From contig NZ_CP051627.1 of the NCBI RefSeq assembly GCF_023208015.1, forward strand, positions 1,178,001 to 1,242,000: a stretch of 64,000 nucleotides of DNA, written 5' to 3'. The notes under the pieces are model-generated. The model saw nothing but the letters and a program-made list of their open reading frames with translations. It was not told where the DNA came from and ran no database searches. Made by a program: the position numbers and the translations under genes. Position 1 is the first letter of the stretch; the number at the start of each line of letters is the position of its first letter. This stretch comes from Thermobifida alba (lineage in GTDB: Bacteria > Actinomycetota > Actinomycetes > Streptosporangiales > Streptosporangiaceae). Shown here piece after piece: positions 24,360 through 34,200 of this stretch.

Positions 24360-25754
24360 TCAGCTCCGCGTGGCGTCCTGCTCCGCCTCGCCGCTGTCGG
24401 CCGCGGGGGCCTTCCGGGCGGTCGGCGCCACCTTCATCGCCTGCGGGGCGAGTGCGTTGAGCACGTGGAACCCGACGAGGATGACGAAGGTGCCCAGGGC
24501 GATCCCGCTGACCTGGAAGCTGTCGGTGAAGGAGAGGGAGACGTTGCCGATGCCGGCGATCAGTCCGGCGGCGATCGGCACCAGCACCAGCGGGTTGGCG
24601 AAGTCGACCCGGTTCTCCACCCAGATCTTCGCGCCGAGCAGGCCGATCATGCCGTACAGGATGACGGTGATGCCGCCGATCACCCCCTCGGGGATGGCGT
24701 AGACCAGCGCACCGAACTTGGGGCACAGGCCGATCAGGATCGCCACGCCCGCGGCCACGTAGTAGGGGGCGGTGGAGTAGACGCGGGTGACGGCCATGAC
24801 GCCGATGTTCTCGGCGTAGGTGGTGGTGGGCGCTCCGCCGACGGAGGAGGCCAGCACCGTGGCCACGCCGTCGGCGAAGATCGCCCGGCCCATGTAGGGG
24901 TCGAGGTCGTTGCGGGTCATCTCCTGCACGGCCTTGACGTGGCCGGCGTTCTCGGCGATGAGGGCGATGACGGCGGGCAGGGCCACCAGGATCGCCGAGA
25001 GGTGGAACTCGGGGGTGTGGAAGTTCGGCAGGCCGAACCAGGGGGCTTCGGCCACACCGGACAGGTCCACCCGGAACGCGTCCTCGACACCGCCGCCGGG
25101 TTGCGGGGTGGGGGTCATGCCGAAGGCCAGGTCGAGGATCCACGACAGGGCGAAGCCGAACACCAGGCCGAGCAGGACGGTGATGCGGCCGAGGAAGCCG
25201 CGCAGCAGCACCGTCGCCAGGATCACGAAGGCCATGGTCAGCAGTGCGGTCCACTGGTCGTGCGGCCAGTAGGACTCGGAGACCACAGGAGCCAGGTTGA
25301 ACCCGATGAGCATGACGACTCCGCCGGTCACCGCGGGCGGGAACGCGCGGACGATCACGTCGGGACCGAGCAGGTGGATGACCAGTCCGGAGAGGGCGAG
25401 GACCGCTCCGGTGACCAGGACCGCTCCGGTGACGGCGGCGGGACCGCCGCCGTCGGCCGCGATCATGGCGGCCGCCGCCACGAAGGAGGCGCTGCTGCCG
25501 AGGTAGCTGGGCACCTTTCCGTTGACGATCAGCAGGAACAGGATCGTGCAGATCCCCGACATCATGATGGCCAGGTTGGGGTCCAGGCCCATGAGGAGGG
25601 GGAAGACGAAGGTGGCCCCGAACATGGCGATGACGTGTTGGACGCCGAGGCCGACGGTGAGCCTCAGGGGCAGCCGTTCCCCGGGGCCGAAGACCTTGGC
25701 CGGGGGAGGGGCGTCGCCGTTGCCGGGGGACTCTTGTCGCGAGCCGAATGTCAT
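24360..25754 (-). CDS. NCS2-family uracil/xanthine permease
   Basis: A 464-aa integral membrane protein of 12-14 hydrophobic segments. Family landmarks are GVQHVIAMFGATFVFPLLMG near the N-terminus, GKVPSYLGSSASFVAAAAM (about residues 85-103), IAENAGHVKAVQEMT and GGAPTTTYAENIGVMAVT (the NCS2 core motif near residue 300). Overall it reads closest to UraA/PyrP uracil permeases, coupling proton entry to nucleobase uptake. ATG at 25754 is preferred; an upstream in-frame extension would cover the 27-bp inverted repeat and lacks membrane-protein character. It is monocistronic. Confidence 0.9.
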   Translation of the reverse strand: MTFGSRQESPGNGDAPPPAKVFGPGERLPLRLTVGLGVQHVIAMFGATFVFPLLMGLDPNLAIMMSGICTILFLLIVNGKVPSYLGSSASFVAAAAMIAADGGGPAAVTGAVLVTGAVLALSGLVIHLLGPDVIVRAFPPAVTGGVVMLIGFNLAPVVSESYWPHDQWTALLTMAFVILATVLLRGFLGRITVLLGLVFGFALSWILDLAFGMTPTPQPGGGVEDAFRVDLSGVAEAPWFGLPNFHTPEFHLSAILVALPAVIALIAENAGHVKAVQEMTRNDLDPYMGRAIFADGVATVLASSVGGAPTTTYAENIGVMAVTRVYSTAPYYVAAGVAILIGLCPKFGALVYAIPEGVIGGITVILYGMIGLLGAKIWVENRVDFANPLVLVPIAAGLIAGIGNVSLSFTDSFQVSGIALGTFVILVGFHVLNALAPQAMKVAPTARKAPAADSGEAEQDATRS

Positions 25755-26215
25755 ACCGCCTCCATGCGAGACACCTGTGACGCGGCCGGGAGCTCCCGGT
25801 GTGTCCCTCCGGGGAGTGGGGCGGCACCGTGCGCTCGTTCTGCACTGCGGTGGCCGCGAAGCCGGAAAAGTGGCTTCGCGGCCACCGCAGTGCAGAACAG
25901 GGGACCGGTGAGAGCGGTACCCGGTGGGCGGGAGCATCCCGTGCGCGGTGCCGCTCCGTTGCGGCAGCGCGGGTGAGCCCCGCATCGGAAAAGCCCACCC
26001 CCCACAGTCCGGCACGGTGCCGTGACAACGGGATCGCGATCAGGTTGCGACACCGTCACCGCACTCTGGATGATCGGACGGATTCGGCGGGTGACGGTGG
26101 GGTGGAGAGAGAAAAGCGGTCTTCGCTCGACCGGAATCCTTGTGAATCTACGGTGTAAAGGCAGTGCTTCTGAAAATTCCAAAGAGAGGACAAACAGACC
26201 CCCCGAGAACCCTGC
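25755..26215. other. 461-bp intergenic region with long inverted repeat
   Basis: It contains a perfect 27-bp inverted repeat (25837-25898) and, from about 26090 to 26215, a noticeably AT-richer stretch with no ORF of native codon bias. It lies between the permease start and the stop of the leftward hydrolase, so the permease promoter is expected here. Confidence 0.5.
25837..25898. repeat. Perfect 27-bp inverted repeat, 8-nt loop
   Basis: Bases 25837-25863 and 25872-25898 are exact reverse complements around an 8-nt A-rich loop. On the minus strand it stands 83 bp upstream of the permease ATG and about 320 bp beyond the hydrolase stop. It could terminate the hydrolase transcript or control the permease leader. 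Confidence 0.65.
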
Positions 26216-26980
26216 TCAACACGAAGCAGAGAGCAGTGAATCGAGAATCCGGCCGGCATGTGTCCACAGCAGGGAACCACCCGCGTCGGCGACGAGGTGA
26301 CGGCGCGCCTCAGGGATCCGGATGGCGAGGGTGGCTCCGAGGTCGGGAGAGTGCACGGTGGTGTTGTCGTGGGCGCCGTACCACAGGTCCACCGGGACGG
26401 TGGTGTGGGCGGGGTCGAAGGGCCAGGGGGTGAAGGCCAGGACGAGGTCGCGGGCATAGCCCGCTGCTCCGCGGGCGAGCCCTTCGGCCAGGCAGGCGCG
26501 GTAGGCGGAGGCGAAGCCGGGACTGGTGTAGACGGCCCGGTCGGTGGCGGCCGCGTCCAGGAGTGCGGCGAGGTCGGGGTGGGCGAGGTCGTCGGTGCCG
26601 GAGACGACGGCCACCGCCTCGCCGATTCCGGCCGCCGCGCAGGCCAGGGCGAACAGCGCGCCGTGGGAGAAGCCCACGATCGTGAATCCGGACAGGTGCA
26701 GGGCGGCGGCCAGGTTCCGTACGTCGTGCGTCCAGTCGGTGAGGGTCCGTCCCGGGAGCGGGTCGGAGGCTCCCACTCCGGGGCGTTCCACGGCGATCAG
26801 GCGCAGGTTCCGTTCGGTGAGCAGGTGGGTGCCGAATCCCAGGCTGCGGCCCATGGCGGAGCCGGAGAAGAACAGTACCGGGCGGGCGTCGTCGCGGCCC
26901 CACTGGGCCCAGCCCAGTCGTCTGCCGTCGGGAAGTGCGGTCGTGGCGAGCCGGTCGGGGGCGTCGATGCCGAGGTTCAT
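26216..26980 (-). CDS. Alpha/beta hydrolase
   Basis: A 254-aa alpha/beta-hydrolase-fold protein. The oxyanion region is VLFFSGSAMGRSLGFG, the family turn is VERPGVGASDPLPG (about 76-89), and the nucleophile elbow is GFSHGALF (serine about residue 116). A candidate acid lies in WYGAHDNTTV and a candidate histidine in LLWTHAGRI near the C-terminus. Substrate unknown. ATG at 26980 is chosen; a TTG at 27016 would add 12 residues. It is divergent from the caspase module and shares its 281-bp upstream region. Confidence 0.85.
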   Translation of the reverse strand: MNLGIDAPDRLATTALPDGRRLGWAQWGRDDARPVLFFSGSAMGRSLGFGTHLLTERNLRLIAVERPGVGASDPLPGRTLTDWTHDVRNLAAALHLSGFTIVGFSHGALFALACAAAGIGEAVAVVSGTDDLAHPDLAALLDAAATDRAVYTSPGFASAYRACLAEGLARGAAGYARDLVLAFTPWPFDPAHTTVPVDLWYGAHDNTTVHSPDLGATLAIRIPEARRHLVADAGGSLLWTHAGRILDSLLSASC

Positions 26981-27158
26981 GGTCGGCAGCGTAGGGACGG
27001 GGTGGCGGGAGGCCAAGAGGTTTTCTGTTGCCTGCGGTGTCGGGGCGGTCCCGGCCGGGGTGCGGGTGTTCGGGGCTGTTGCGGTGGTGTTCTCGTGTTA
27101 TCGCGTTCGGGATGTGTCGGGTGTTGTGGGAGCGGGGGATTGTGTTCCTGGAATCTGT

Positions 27159-27238
27159 AGGAAATGGAGATTTCCTCATGTTCGGAGTGGGGTGTTGATT
27201 GCTGAACGACTTGAGTTTGATGTCTCTTTCCATAAAAA
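27159..27238 (+). promoter_or_regulatory. Inverted repeat and possible promoter of the caspase/STAND module
   Basis: AGGAAAT (27159-27165) and ATTTCCT (27170-27176) form a 7-bp inverted repeat with a 4-bp centre, a plausible operator. Downstream, TTGAGT (27211-27216) and TAAAAA (27233-27238) are 16 bp apart and could be -35 and -10 boxes. This is the most AT-rich segment near the module. It would start transcription just before the 33-aa leader ORF. Confidence 0.4.
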
Positions 27239-27261
27239 ATAAGTTCGTGTAGGAGAACTGC

Positions 27262-27363
27262 GTGATCGGTCTGCGGGGCTGTGCTGTGTGCCGTGTCCGA
27301 AGCGTTGTGGGGGGCGCTTCGGTGGGCCTATTCGGGCCGATGGGGTTGGTGAGGGGGCCGTAA
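27262..27363 (+). CDS. 33-aa leader peptide coupled to the hydrolase gene
   Basis: GTG at 27262 is preceded by AGGAG six bases upstream, the best ribosome-binding site of the whole module. It reads MIGLRGCAVC then RVRSVVGGAS and stops at TAA 27361-27363. That stop overlaps the hydrolase ATG as TAATG, the classic re-initiation junction. The peptide has two cysteines in CAVC and five arginines, with no match I recognise. It may be only a coupling leader, or a small module component. Its shortness leaves the coding call uncertain. Confidence 0.45.
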   Translation: MIGLRGCAVCRVRSVVGGASVGLFGPMGLVRGP

Positions 27364-28202
27364 TGGCGCGGGTGGTGTTCTGTCACGGGATCGGGCACAC
27401 CTACCGGCACCGGGAGGACATTCGCGAGAGTTGGTATGAGGCTCTCTGCCGGGGAATGGTCGACGTCGGGCTGCAGCCTCTCGGGTATGACGAGGTGGCG
27501 GCCGTGTACTACGGCAACTGCTTCCGTTCCCGGTCCGCCAAGCAGGTTGTGGCCGCTGACGAGTTCTCCTTCCTGCCGAACTACGGGCCGCGTGACCTCG
27601 GCAGTCCGTTGGAGTTGGAACTGCTGGAGGCCTTCGCCGGAGGGGTGGCGGAGGAGCGGGGGACCAAAGGGCTCGTGCAGGGTGCTCTGCGTCGGTTGGA
27701 GAGCAGTCGGTTTCTGGGAGACGTGCCCGCCAAGGCCGTCATCTGGTTCATCAAACAGGTGCACCGCTACTTGACGGAGGAACAGCTTCGCGACGCTGTT
27801 CTCGCGCGGTGGGACCGGGTGGTCACCGAGGAAACCCGTGTCGTGGTGGGGCATTCGCTGGGAAGCGTGGTCGCCTACGAGGCGTTGCGGGCGCATCCGG
27901 AATGGCGGATCGACACGTTGGTCACGTTGGGTTCTCCTCTGGGGCTGCGTGCCATTTACTCGCGGTTGCGGCCCCCCGTTGCGCCGGGGGATGTCGACGC
28001 ATGGCCGGGGGTGCGGCGGTGGGTCAACGTTGCCGCGGTGGAGGATCCGGTTTCGTTGGTCAAGAAGCTGTCTCCGATCTACGGAGGCGGTGTCGAGGAC
28101 ACGCTGGTGTCGAACGGCAGGTTTGCCGCGCATTCGGTGGTCCGGTACCTGACCACGGCCGAGGCTGTCGAGGGGATCGCGGATGGCCTGGTCCGGGGGT
28201 GA
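27363..28202 (+). CDS. Serine hydrolase (alpha/beta fold), caspase-module component
   Basis: A 279-aa protein beginning MARVVFCHGIGHTYRHRED. HGIG fits the oxyanion strand of lipase-like hydrolases. The nucleophile elbow VVGHSLGSVVAYEAL (about residues 160-174, serine near 164) is followed by VTLGSPLG, and a C-terminal histidine is in AHSVVRYL. The probable triad is Ser in GHSLG, an Asp near VEDP and that His. Candidate substrates are lipids or peptides. It overlaps the caspase-like gene by 20 bp, so the two products are made together. In this setting it looks like a second effector enzyme, by inference. Confidence 0.75.
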   Translation: MARVVFCHGIGHTYRHREDIRESWYEALCRGMVDVGLQPLGYDEVAAVYYGNCFRSRSAKQVVAADEFSFLPNYGPRDLGSPLELELLEAFAGGVAEERGTKGLVQGALRRLESSRFLGDVPAKAVIWFIKQVHRYLTEEQLRDAVLARWDRVVTEETRVVVGHSLGSVVAYEALRAHPEWRIDTLVTLGSPLGLRAIYSRLRPPVAPGDVDAWPGVRRWVNVAAVEDPVSLVKKLSPIYGGGVEDTLVSNGRFAAHSVVRYLTTAEAVEGIADGLVRG

Positions 28203-31200
28203 CCGGCGGGTTTGTGTCGTCGCTGGGACCCGGGTCTACGGGGACGGGATCGAGGAACTGGAGCACGTGCCCGAAGAGTTGGCCCTGGTGCGCAGCGCGC
28301 TCATGGAGGCGGGGATGGAGGTCTGCGCGGAGGTCTCGCTCGATCCGAGTGTGCCCGAGTTGAAGCGGGCGGTGCAGCAGGCCATGCGTGGGGGACCGGA
28401 TGGGGCGGAGCCTCCGTATTCCGTGGTCGTGTACTACTCGGGGCACGGGTTCGTCTCGGAGGCTGACTACCTGTTGCCGCTGGCCGGGGGGCATCCCGGG
28501 GACAGGGCGACGGTGCTGTCCGCCTATGAGCTCGCCGGTCTCGTGTTCGACTCCGGTCCCGGTCCCCAGGAGGTCGTGCTCGTGATCGACGCGTGTCAGG
28601 CGGGGGAGGCGGGCAGTGTCGTCGACGAGTTCGGCACCAAGATCGAGAGGCAGCGGCTGGAGGCTTCTTCTCGGGTCTACGTCATCGCGTCCGCCTCCCC
28701 GAGTCAGGAGGCCGCGCAGATCACTTTCGCGGATGCGTTCGCCGGTGCCATCCGGAGTCCGGAGGTTCCGCCTTCGCAGCGGTATGTGAGCCCCCAGGCT
28801 CTGGCGGGCTACATCCAGTACCGCATGGGTGAGCGGGGCCAGGAGGTCCAGTTCGTCCCTCCTGCGGGTCTTCCTGCCAGGTACACCTCGCGTAGTTTCC
28901 CCAATCCGCGCTACCGCAGGTGGGATCCGACCAGCCTTCCGGAGGCGGCCGAGGGGACCGGGTGGAAGTTCTGCGGCCGTCGGCGTGTGGTCGCGGAGAT
29001 CGTGGACCATCTGGTGGGTGAGGACCCGGATGGTCTTCCGCTCCTGCTGGTGGGGTCCGGGGGCAAGGGGAAGACGGCTCTGCTGGCCTGGGTGACCGCG
29101 GCGGCCAGGGGAGAGCCTCTGCCCACCGCGGAGGAGGCCATGCTCCGGATGGTGCCTCCCGGTTGTGTCGACGTCTTCGTGGATGCCAAGTGCGCTGATG
29201 AGGCGCACGAGTTGTTGAGGAGCATCGGGCAGGAGCTCGGCCTTCCCTTCACCGGCGATCCCGAGGAGTTCTTCGCGAGGGTGAAGGAGGCTCCGGGAGT
29301 CAAGCGGATCCTGATCGACTCCGTGGACGAGGATCCGGAGGAGGAGCGGGAGTTGGCGGAGTTGGTGCTCGCTCCTCTGGCGGCCATCGATTCCGTCCGG
29401 TTGGTGCTCACCGCGGCCAGGCCGATCGATGGTCTGGCCGTTCGGAGTGTTCTCCTCGACTCGCCCGACTACTTCGATCCCGCTGACATCGAGCTCTTGG
29501 CCCAGACGATCCTCACCGAACGGGCGGGGTCGCTGCACCGCGGGGCTTCCCGGGACAAAGTTCGGAGGTTGGGGAGAGAAGTACGTGACCGTGCGGGAAA
29601 CTCTTTTCTGCATGCGTATCTCTTCGCTCTCGATTTGGCTGTGCGGGAGGCGGAGGAGAGTGAGACGAACGTGCGGACTCCCGTGTCACGTGTCTTCGAG
29701 GACCAGCTCGTCCGGCTGAACCCGAAGGATCCCGGCTGGGCGGCCGACCTGTTGCGGCCGCTTGCTCTGGCGTTCGGTTCCGGGGTGCCGAACTATCCGA
29801 TCTGGATCGACCTGGTGCGGAGGCTGTCCGGACGTCGGGTTGATCGGGAGGCTCTGGACACCCTCCTGCGGGAGGCTCACGAGTTCGTCACCGATTTTCC
29901 CCAGGGGCGCGGCAGTGCTGGTTGGCGGCTGCGTTCCGGTGAGTTCGCCGCTTATCTCACGCACGACCACGACCTGCAGGCCGCGCATGCGGCGTTCAGT
30001 GAGAGCCTGCTCGCCACCCTCCTTCGGGAGGGCGGCGGGGAGGTGGAATGGTCCCGTGCGGACGAGTACGTCCGGCTCAACTTCGCCGAGCATGCGGTGC
30101 GGGCCAGGATTCTGGACCGTTTTCTGACCGATCCGGAGTTTCTCCTTGCGGTTGATCCCAAGCGGTTGCGTCGGGCGCTCAGCCTTTCGGGGACTCCTCG
30201 GGCGCGTGCGGTGCGGGACGTGTGCGACGTCGTCCATGAGTTGAGCTGTGGGGATGGCCAGGACATGTCGCGGTTGGCGTTCCTCGCGGGCGCCTACGGC
30301 CAGGAGGAGCTGGCGCAGCGGGCCAAGCAGCGTTCCCGGAGTTGGCAGCCGCACTGGATCGACCGCTGTCCCGCTGAGGAGGTCGCTGTTGTCGCCGGTG
30401 GCGGGGGGCGGCGGTTCCTGGTGGTGACGACGCAGGCGGGGGAGGTGCGGGCCGTCGAGGGTGGGGAGGGGCCGCTGCGTTCTTTGACCGCCGGGAGCGA
30501 GGTGGTCTCCGCCGTGGCCGTGGGCCGGATGCGGGGAGTGCCCGTGGCGTTGGTGGGGACCTGGGACGGGGAGGCGCGGTTGTATGACGTGGCCGGTCGT
30601 CGGTCTTACGAGGTGGACGTCTTCGACGGGCGGGTTGTCGCGTGTGCGTTGGGTGATGACGACCTGCTGGTGTCCACTGCGGGGGAGTGGTGCCGCTACA
30701 CGCTGAGCAGCGGGCTGGAGGCCCGGGGCGACACGGGTGACGTGGTTGTGGCTTCGGTCGCTTCCGCGGTGGTGGGGGGCAGGCGTGTCGTCGTCGGTTG
30801 CAGTGCGGACCGGGTTGCGGTGTGGAGTGCTGCGGGGGAGTTGGTTCGTGTTTTCACCACACCGCAGCGGAAGTCCTTGACGAAGGTTCTGGTCCACGCG
30901 GGAAGGATTCTCACTTCCAGTGACGACGGGACGGTCTGGTCGTTCGGTCTGACGGGGGACGACGGTAGGAAGCTGGTCGACCACCGGGGGCATCCGGTGA
31001 CGTCGATGCGTGTGGTCTCCATGGGTCAGGAGGCGTTTCTGCTCACCACGGGGATGGACGGGACGGTCGTCCGCTGTCCGCTGTCCGGGGACGTGGAGCG
31101 GGTTGTGCCCGTGGTCAATGTCGGGGTGCCGACGAAGGCTGCCGATGTGGTGGGGGCCGACGAGTTGGTGGTGTGCACGGGGTTGGGGACGGCGCGGATC

Positions 31201-31281
31201 CGGCTCGCTCCGTCCTGGGCGGGAGGACGGGGTGGCGCGGGCGGTCCTGAAGGCGTCGACGGGAGCAACGGGTCTGGTTGA
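28183..31281 (+). CDS. Caspase-like peptidase fused to STAND NTPase and beta-propeller
   Basis: A 1032-aa protein in three parts. Residues about 8-245 are a caspase/metacaspase (C14) fold with catalytic His88 in YYSGHG and Cys138 in VIDACQAG, both intact. Residues about 262-560 are a STAND/NACHT-type NTPase with Walker A GSGGKGKT (291-298) and Walker B ILIDSVDE (376-383), then a helical region to about 715. Residues about 725-1010 are repeated short strands (for example VALVGTWDGEARLYDV, ILTSSDDGTVWSF, LTTGMDGTVVRC), a WD40-like propeller. The expected logic is ligand sensing by the propeller, NTP-driven assembly, then caspase activation. It overlaps the hydrolase gene by 20 bp, and its stop is 18 bp before the next start. 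Third-position T use is higher than in flanking genes. Confidence 0.85.
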   Translation: MAWSGGDRRVCVVAGTRVYGDGIEELEHVPEELALVRSALMEAGMEVCAEVSLDPSVPELKRAVQQAMRGGPDGAEPPYSVVVYYSGHGFVSEADYLLPLAGGHPGDRATVLSAYELAGLVFDSGPGPQEVVLVIDACQAGEAGSVVDEFGTKIERQRLEASSRVYVIASASPSQEAAQITFADAFAGAIRSPEVPPSQRYVSPQALAGYIQYRMGERGQEVQFVPPAGLPARYTSRSFPNPRYRRWDPTSLPEAAEGTGWKFCGRRRVVAEIVDHLVGEDPDGLPLLLVGSGGKGKTALLAWVTAAARGEPLPTAEEAMLRMVPPGCVDVFVDAKCADEAHELLRSIGQELGLPFTGDPEEFFARVKEAPGVKRILIDSVDEDPEEERELAELVLAPLAAIDSVRLVLTAARPIDGLAVRSVLLDSPDYFDPADIELLAQTILTERAGSLHRGASRDKVRRLGREVRDRAGNSFLHAYLFALDLAVREAEESETNVRTPVSRVFEDQLVRLNPKDPGWAADLLRPLALAFGSGVPNYPIWIDLVRRLSGRRVDREALDTLLREAHEFVTDFPQGRGSAGWRLRSGEFAAYLTHDHDLQAAHAAFSESLLATLLREGGGEVEWSRADEYVRLNFAEHAVRARILDRFLTDPEFLLAVDPKRLRRALSLSGTPRARAVRDVCDVVHELSCGDGQDMSRLAFLAGAYGQEELAQRAKQRSRSWQPHWIDRCPAEEVAVVAGGGGRRFLVVTTQAGEVRAVEGGEGPLRSLTAGSEVVSAVAVGRMRGVPVALVGTWDGEARLYDVAGRRSYEVDVFDGRVVACALGDDDLLVSTAGEWCRYTLSSGLEARGDTGDVVVASVASAVVGGRRVVVGCSADRVAVWSAAGELVRVFTTPQRKSLTKVLVHAGRILTSSDDGTVWSFGLTGDDGRKLVDHRGHPVTSMRVVSMGQEAFLLTTGMDGTVVRCPLSGDVERVVPVVNVGVPTKAADVVGADELVVCTGLGTARIRLAPSWAGGRGGAGGPEGVDGSNGSG

Positions 31282-31298
31282 GGGGAGGAACGTCGGCT

Positions 31299-34200
31299 GT
31301 GGTGGGGAGTGCGGAGACCGAGAACATTGTTGCGATGGACGCGGCCTACGAGGCGACGCTCGCGCTGCACGCTTTGGCCGTATTGACCGGGGGGAGTGCG
31401 AAGGCCGGTCCGGACCGGTTTGTTGAGCTGGTCCGCTATCTGGCGGGGCGTGGAGAACTGCTGTCGACGGCGTATCCACTGCCGTTGCGGCCGTTGCGTT
31501 ACGACGTGGAGCCTCCCCTCGGACTTGGTGCGCTTCTTGCCGAGGACCTGGGGGGTGCTGCCGGGTTGCGTGCCGAGTTGGCGGCTGTTCGTGCTGCCGG
31601 TTTGCTGGAGGTCGTCTACGAGCTCGCCGAGTGGGCCGAAGAGGCTGCTGTGTCGGGGCGGTCCGCTGGGAGGGGTGGTGCTGCCGTGGCGTTGGGGGCG
31701 CCGCGCAGGGACGGTGTCCACGTGCTCCTGAAACCGGTCGCCGACTGGTCCGCCGTGGCCGCGGTTGCCGTGGACTTCCATCCTGTGTCTGCTTCTGCGG
31801 CGGCTGCCACGCCCCCGGCGGGCCGGGTCGGTTCTGCGTCGTGGTCGCCGTTGACCAGGAATTTTGTCGTGGAAGCGGACCGGGCCGTGGAGTGTGCTCG
31901 TCGGCTGTTGGCGGGGCTGGGCCGACCTCAGGCGGCCGGGGTGCGGGCTTTCTTCGACGGCATGGCCGTCCAGTCCCCTTCCACGTTCAGTGAGGGGACC
32001 GCCGCGGGGGCCGTCGCTTTGACCTATCTTGCGCGGGAGGCGGGACTGCCCAGTCCGGCCGAGTTGGGGGTGTTCGTGGTCGCGGACGTCACCGCTGACG
32101 GGCGGTGGAGGCCGTCCCGTCACGAGCGGGTGGCCGTCGAGGCGGCGCGGGCTTGCGGGCTTCGTGTCCTTGCCGTGGGACGGGACGGGGAGTGGTCCCT
32201 CGACGGTGAGGGGGGCGTGCAGGGGGCCGGTACGGGGCTGGCAGCGGCGGCGCACCTGCTGTGGGGGGAGGGGTGGCAGGAGGCCCAGGACCGGTGGCAT
32301 GGTGAACTGCTCCGCGAGCACGGTTGGAAGATCTGCTACGTCTCTCCTGGTGCGCGGTCCTGTGCCGAGTTCCCTTCGGCCTGGGGGAGGAGCGACGGGC
32401 TTCCCGTGGTCGAGCCTCCGCAGGTGGGTGTGCTGCAGAACCAGTACGTCGACCATCCGCGGCTCGGCACGGTCCTCGGTGGTCCTCCCAACAGCGGCAA
32501 GACCGTGATCGCGTACCGGTTGGCGCGGCGTCTGGAGAAGTTGCGGTGGAAGGTCCTGGTGATGGCGCCTTCCCACAAGAGCCTGTCAGCGGAGGGTTTT
32601 CTGCCGGCTCTGGTCCGTGCGGCCATGGCCCTTGCCGGTCTGTCGTCCCGGGACCGTGTCCTGGTGGTCATCGAGGATCTCCAGCCGTTGGAGGCGGTGG
32701 AGATCGGGGATGCGGTCTCGTCGGTGGTGTCGGAGGTCGGGGTCGGTGTGCTCGCCTTGGCCCGGTATTCCGCGGAGGCGGTGACGGAGTGGGAGTCCGG
32801 TACCGTCTCCCCGGTGGTCGCCGTGGTGGGGGCCGAGGAGGTGGCCGCTCTCGCCGAACGGATGGTCGAAGAGTGTCCCGAGGTGTACGGCGGTGCGGCG
32901 CAGTGTCTGCCGGCTCTGGTCAAGACGTGCAACAACGATCTGTGGCTGTTGGGTCGGCTGATGCGGGAGCTGACCTTCGATCCCCGCAGGGATCCGCTCG
33001 ACCGGGTCAAGGACTTGGTGGAGCGGCATGTCCGGGAGCGGGCGGCCGGGATTCCCCGGGAATGCAGGGAACCGCTGCGGTTGGTGGCCGCTCTTTCCGA
33101 ACTGGGAGAGCCGGTTCCCGTGGAGTACGTGCCGCAGGATGTGCTGGGCTCGTTGACGGATTTCGGGGTGCGGCGGGTCGACGGCGGTGTGCAGATTCCC
33201 AGTCAGAGGTACGCGGATTCTGTTCTCGGTGCGTTGGCCTCGAAGGGGAAGGGCGGCTCGGAGAGGCGGAGGGTGGTGGTCGCCCACCTGGTGCGGCTGC
33301 TGCGGGAGCAGAGATCCGAGCGGATCCTCAGCCTGCTGAGGGTGTGCCGTTCGTACGACCCCTATCTGCTCTCGGAGATTCTCGGGGACGACGAGGTCGG
33401 TGCGGGGGTCGCCGAGTGGACGCAGGCGGGGGACGTGTCCACGGTCGCCTCGGCGCTGGTGGTCTGTGACCGGGTGATGAGGCCCGGGTGGGTGGCGGAG
33501 CTGCTGCCCAAGCTCATCAGACGTGTCGTGGAGGGGGCGGGGCTCAGTGCGCGGCGGCTCTCGCAGGTCCTTCGCCTGATCATCCGGCACCACCACCACA
33601 TCCAGGAGTCGGATCTCGACGCTTTCATGGAGTGGCTGTCGAATCCCGAGACGGGGCTCGTCCGGGCCTTGAACGGGGCGACGACCATGGAGGAACGGTA
33701 TTTTCTGGCCCGTAACGTTTTTCGTCTCTATCGCGGTTCCGCTGCCGAGTTGGTGGTGGAGAACCAGGAGAGGTTCCTCCAGGAGGTCAATCCCGCCAGT
33801 GCCCGGGACCTCATCGGTGTGCGCCGGCTCGACAAGCTGGTGGCGCGTTGTCTGAGGCAGACCGAGGGGCTCCACTTCAGGCGTCCCCTGGAGACCGAGC
33901 CGCAGGTGCAGGACCTGTTGGAGTACTCTCCGCCGCCCGGCACGGGGGCTGGGGCGCTGATGGCCTGGCTCTCGATCCAGGTGCATTTCAGGAGGAGCGC
34001 CGACTGGGACGAGTTGATCAGCTCCTACCGGACGCATCTGGCCAACGCGCTGCGGAGGAGTGCTCCTTCTGAGATTGCTGCGGCCCTGAACGACCTGGCC
34101 GAGAACCATCGGGGGTTTTGCACCAGGCTGCTGAATACACTTCGGGTGGCCGATCAGTTGCGTGGGGTGCTGCGTGACGCCACTCCGGCGGAAGCCGCCA

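Noticed and set aside
26164-26433. Small plus-strand ORF at the 3' end of the hydrolase
   Set aside because: It lies mostly antisense to the hydrolase gene with no RBS, and its product has no recognisable pattern.
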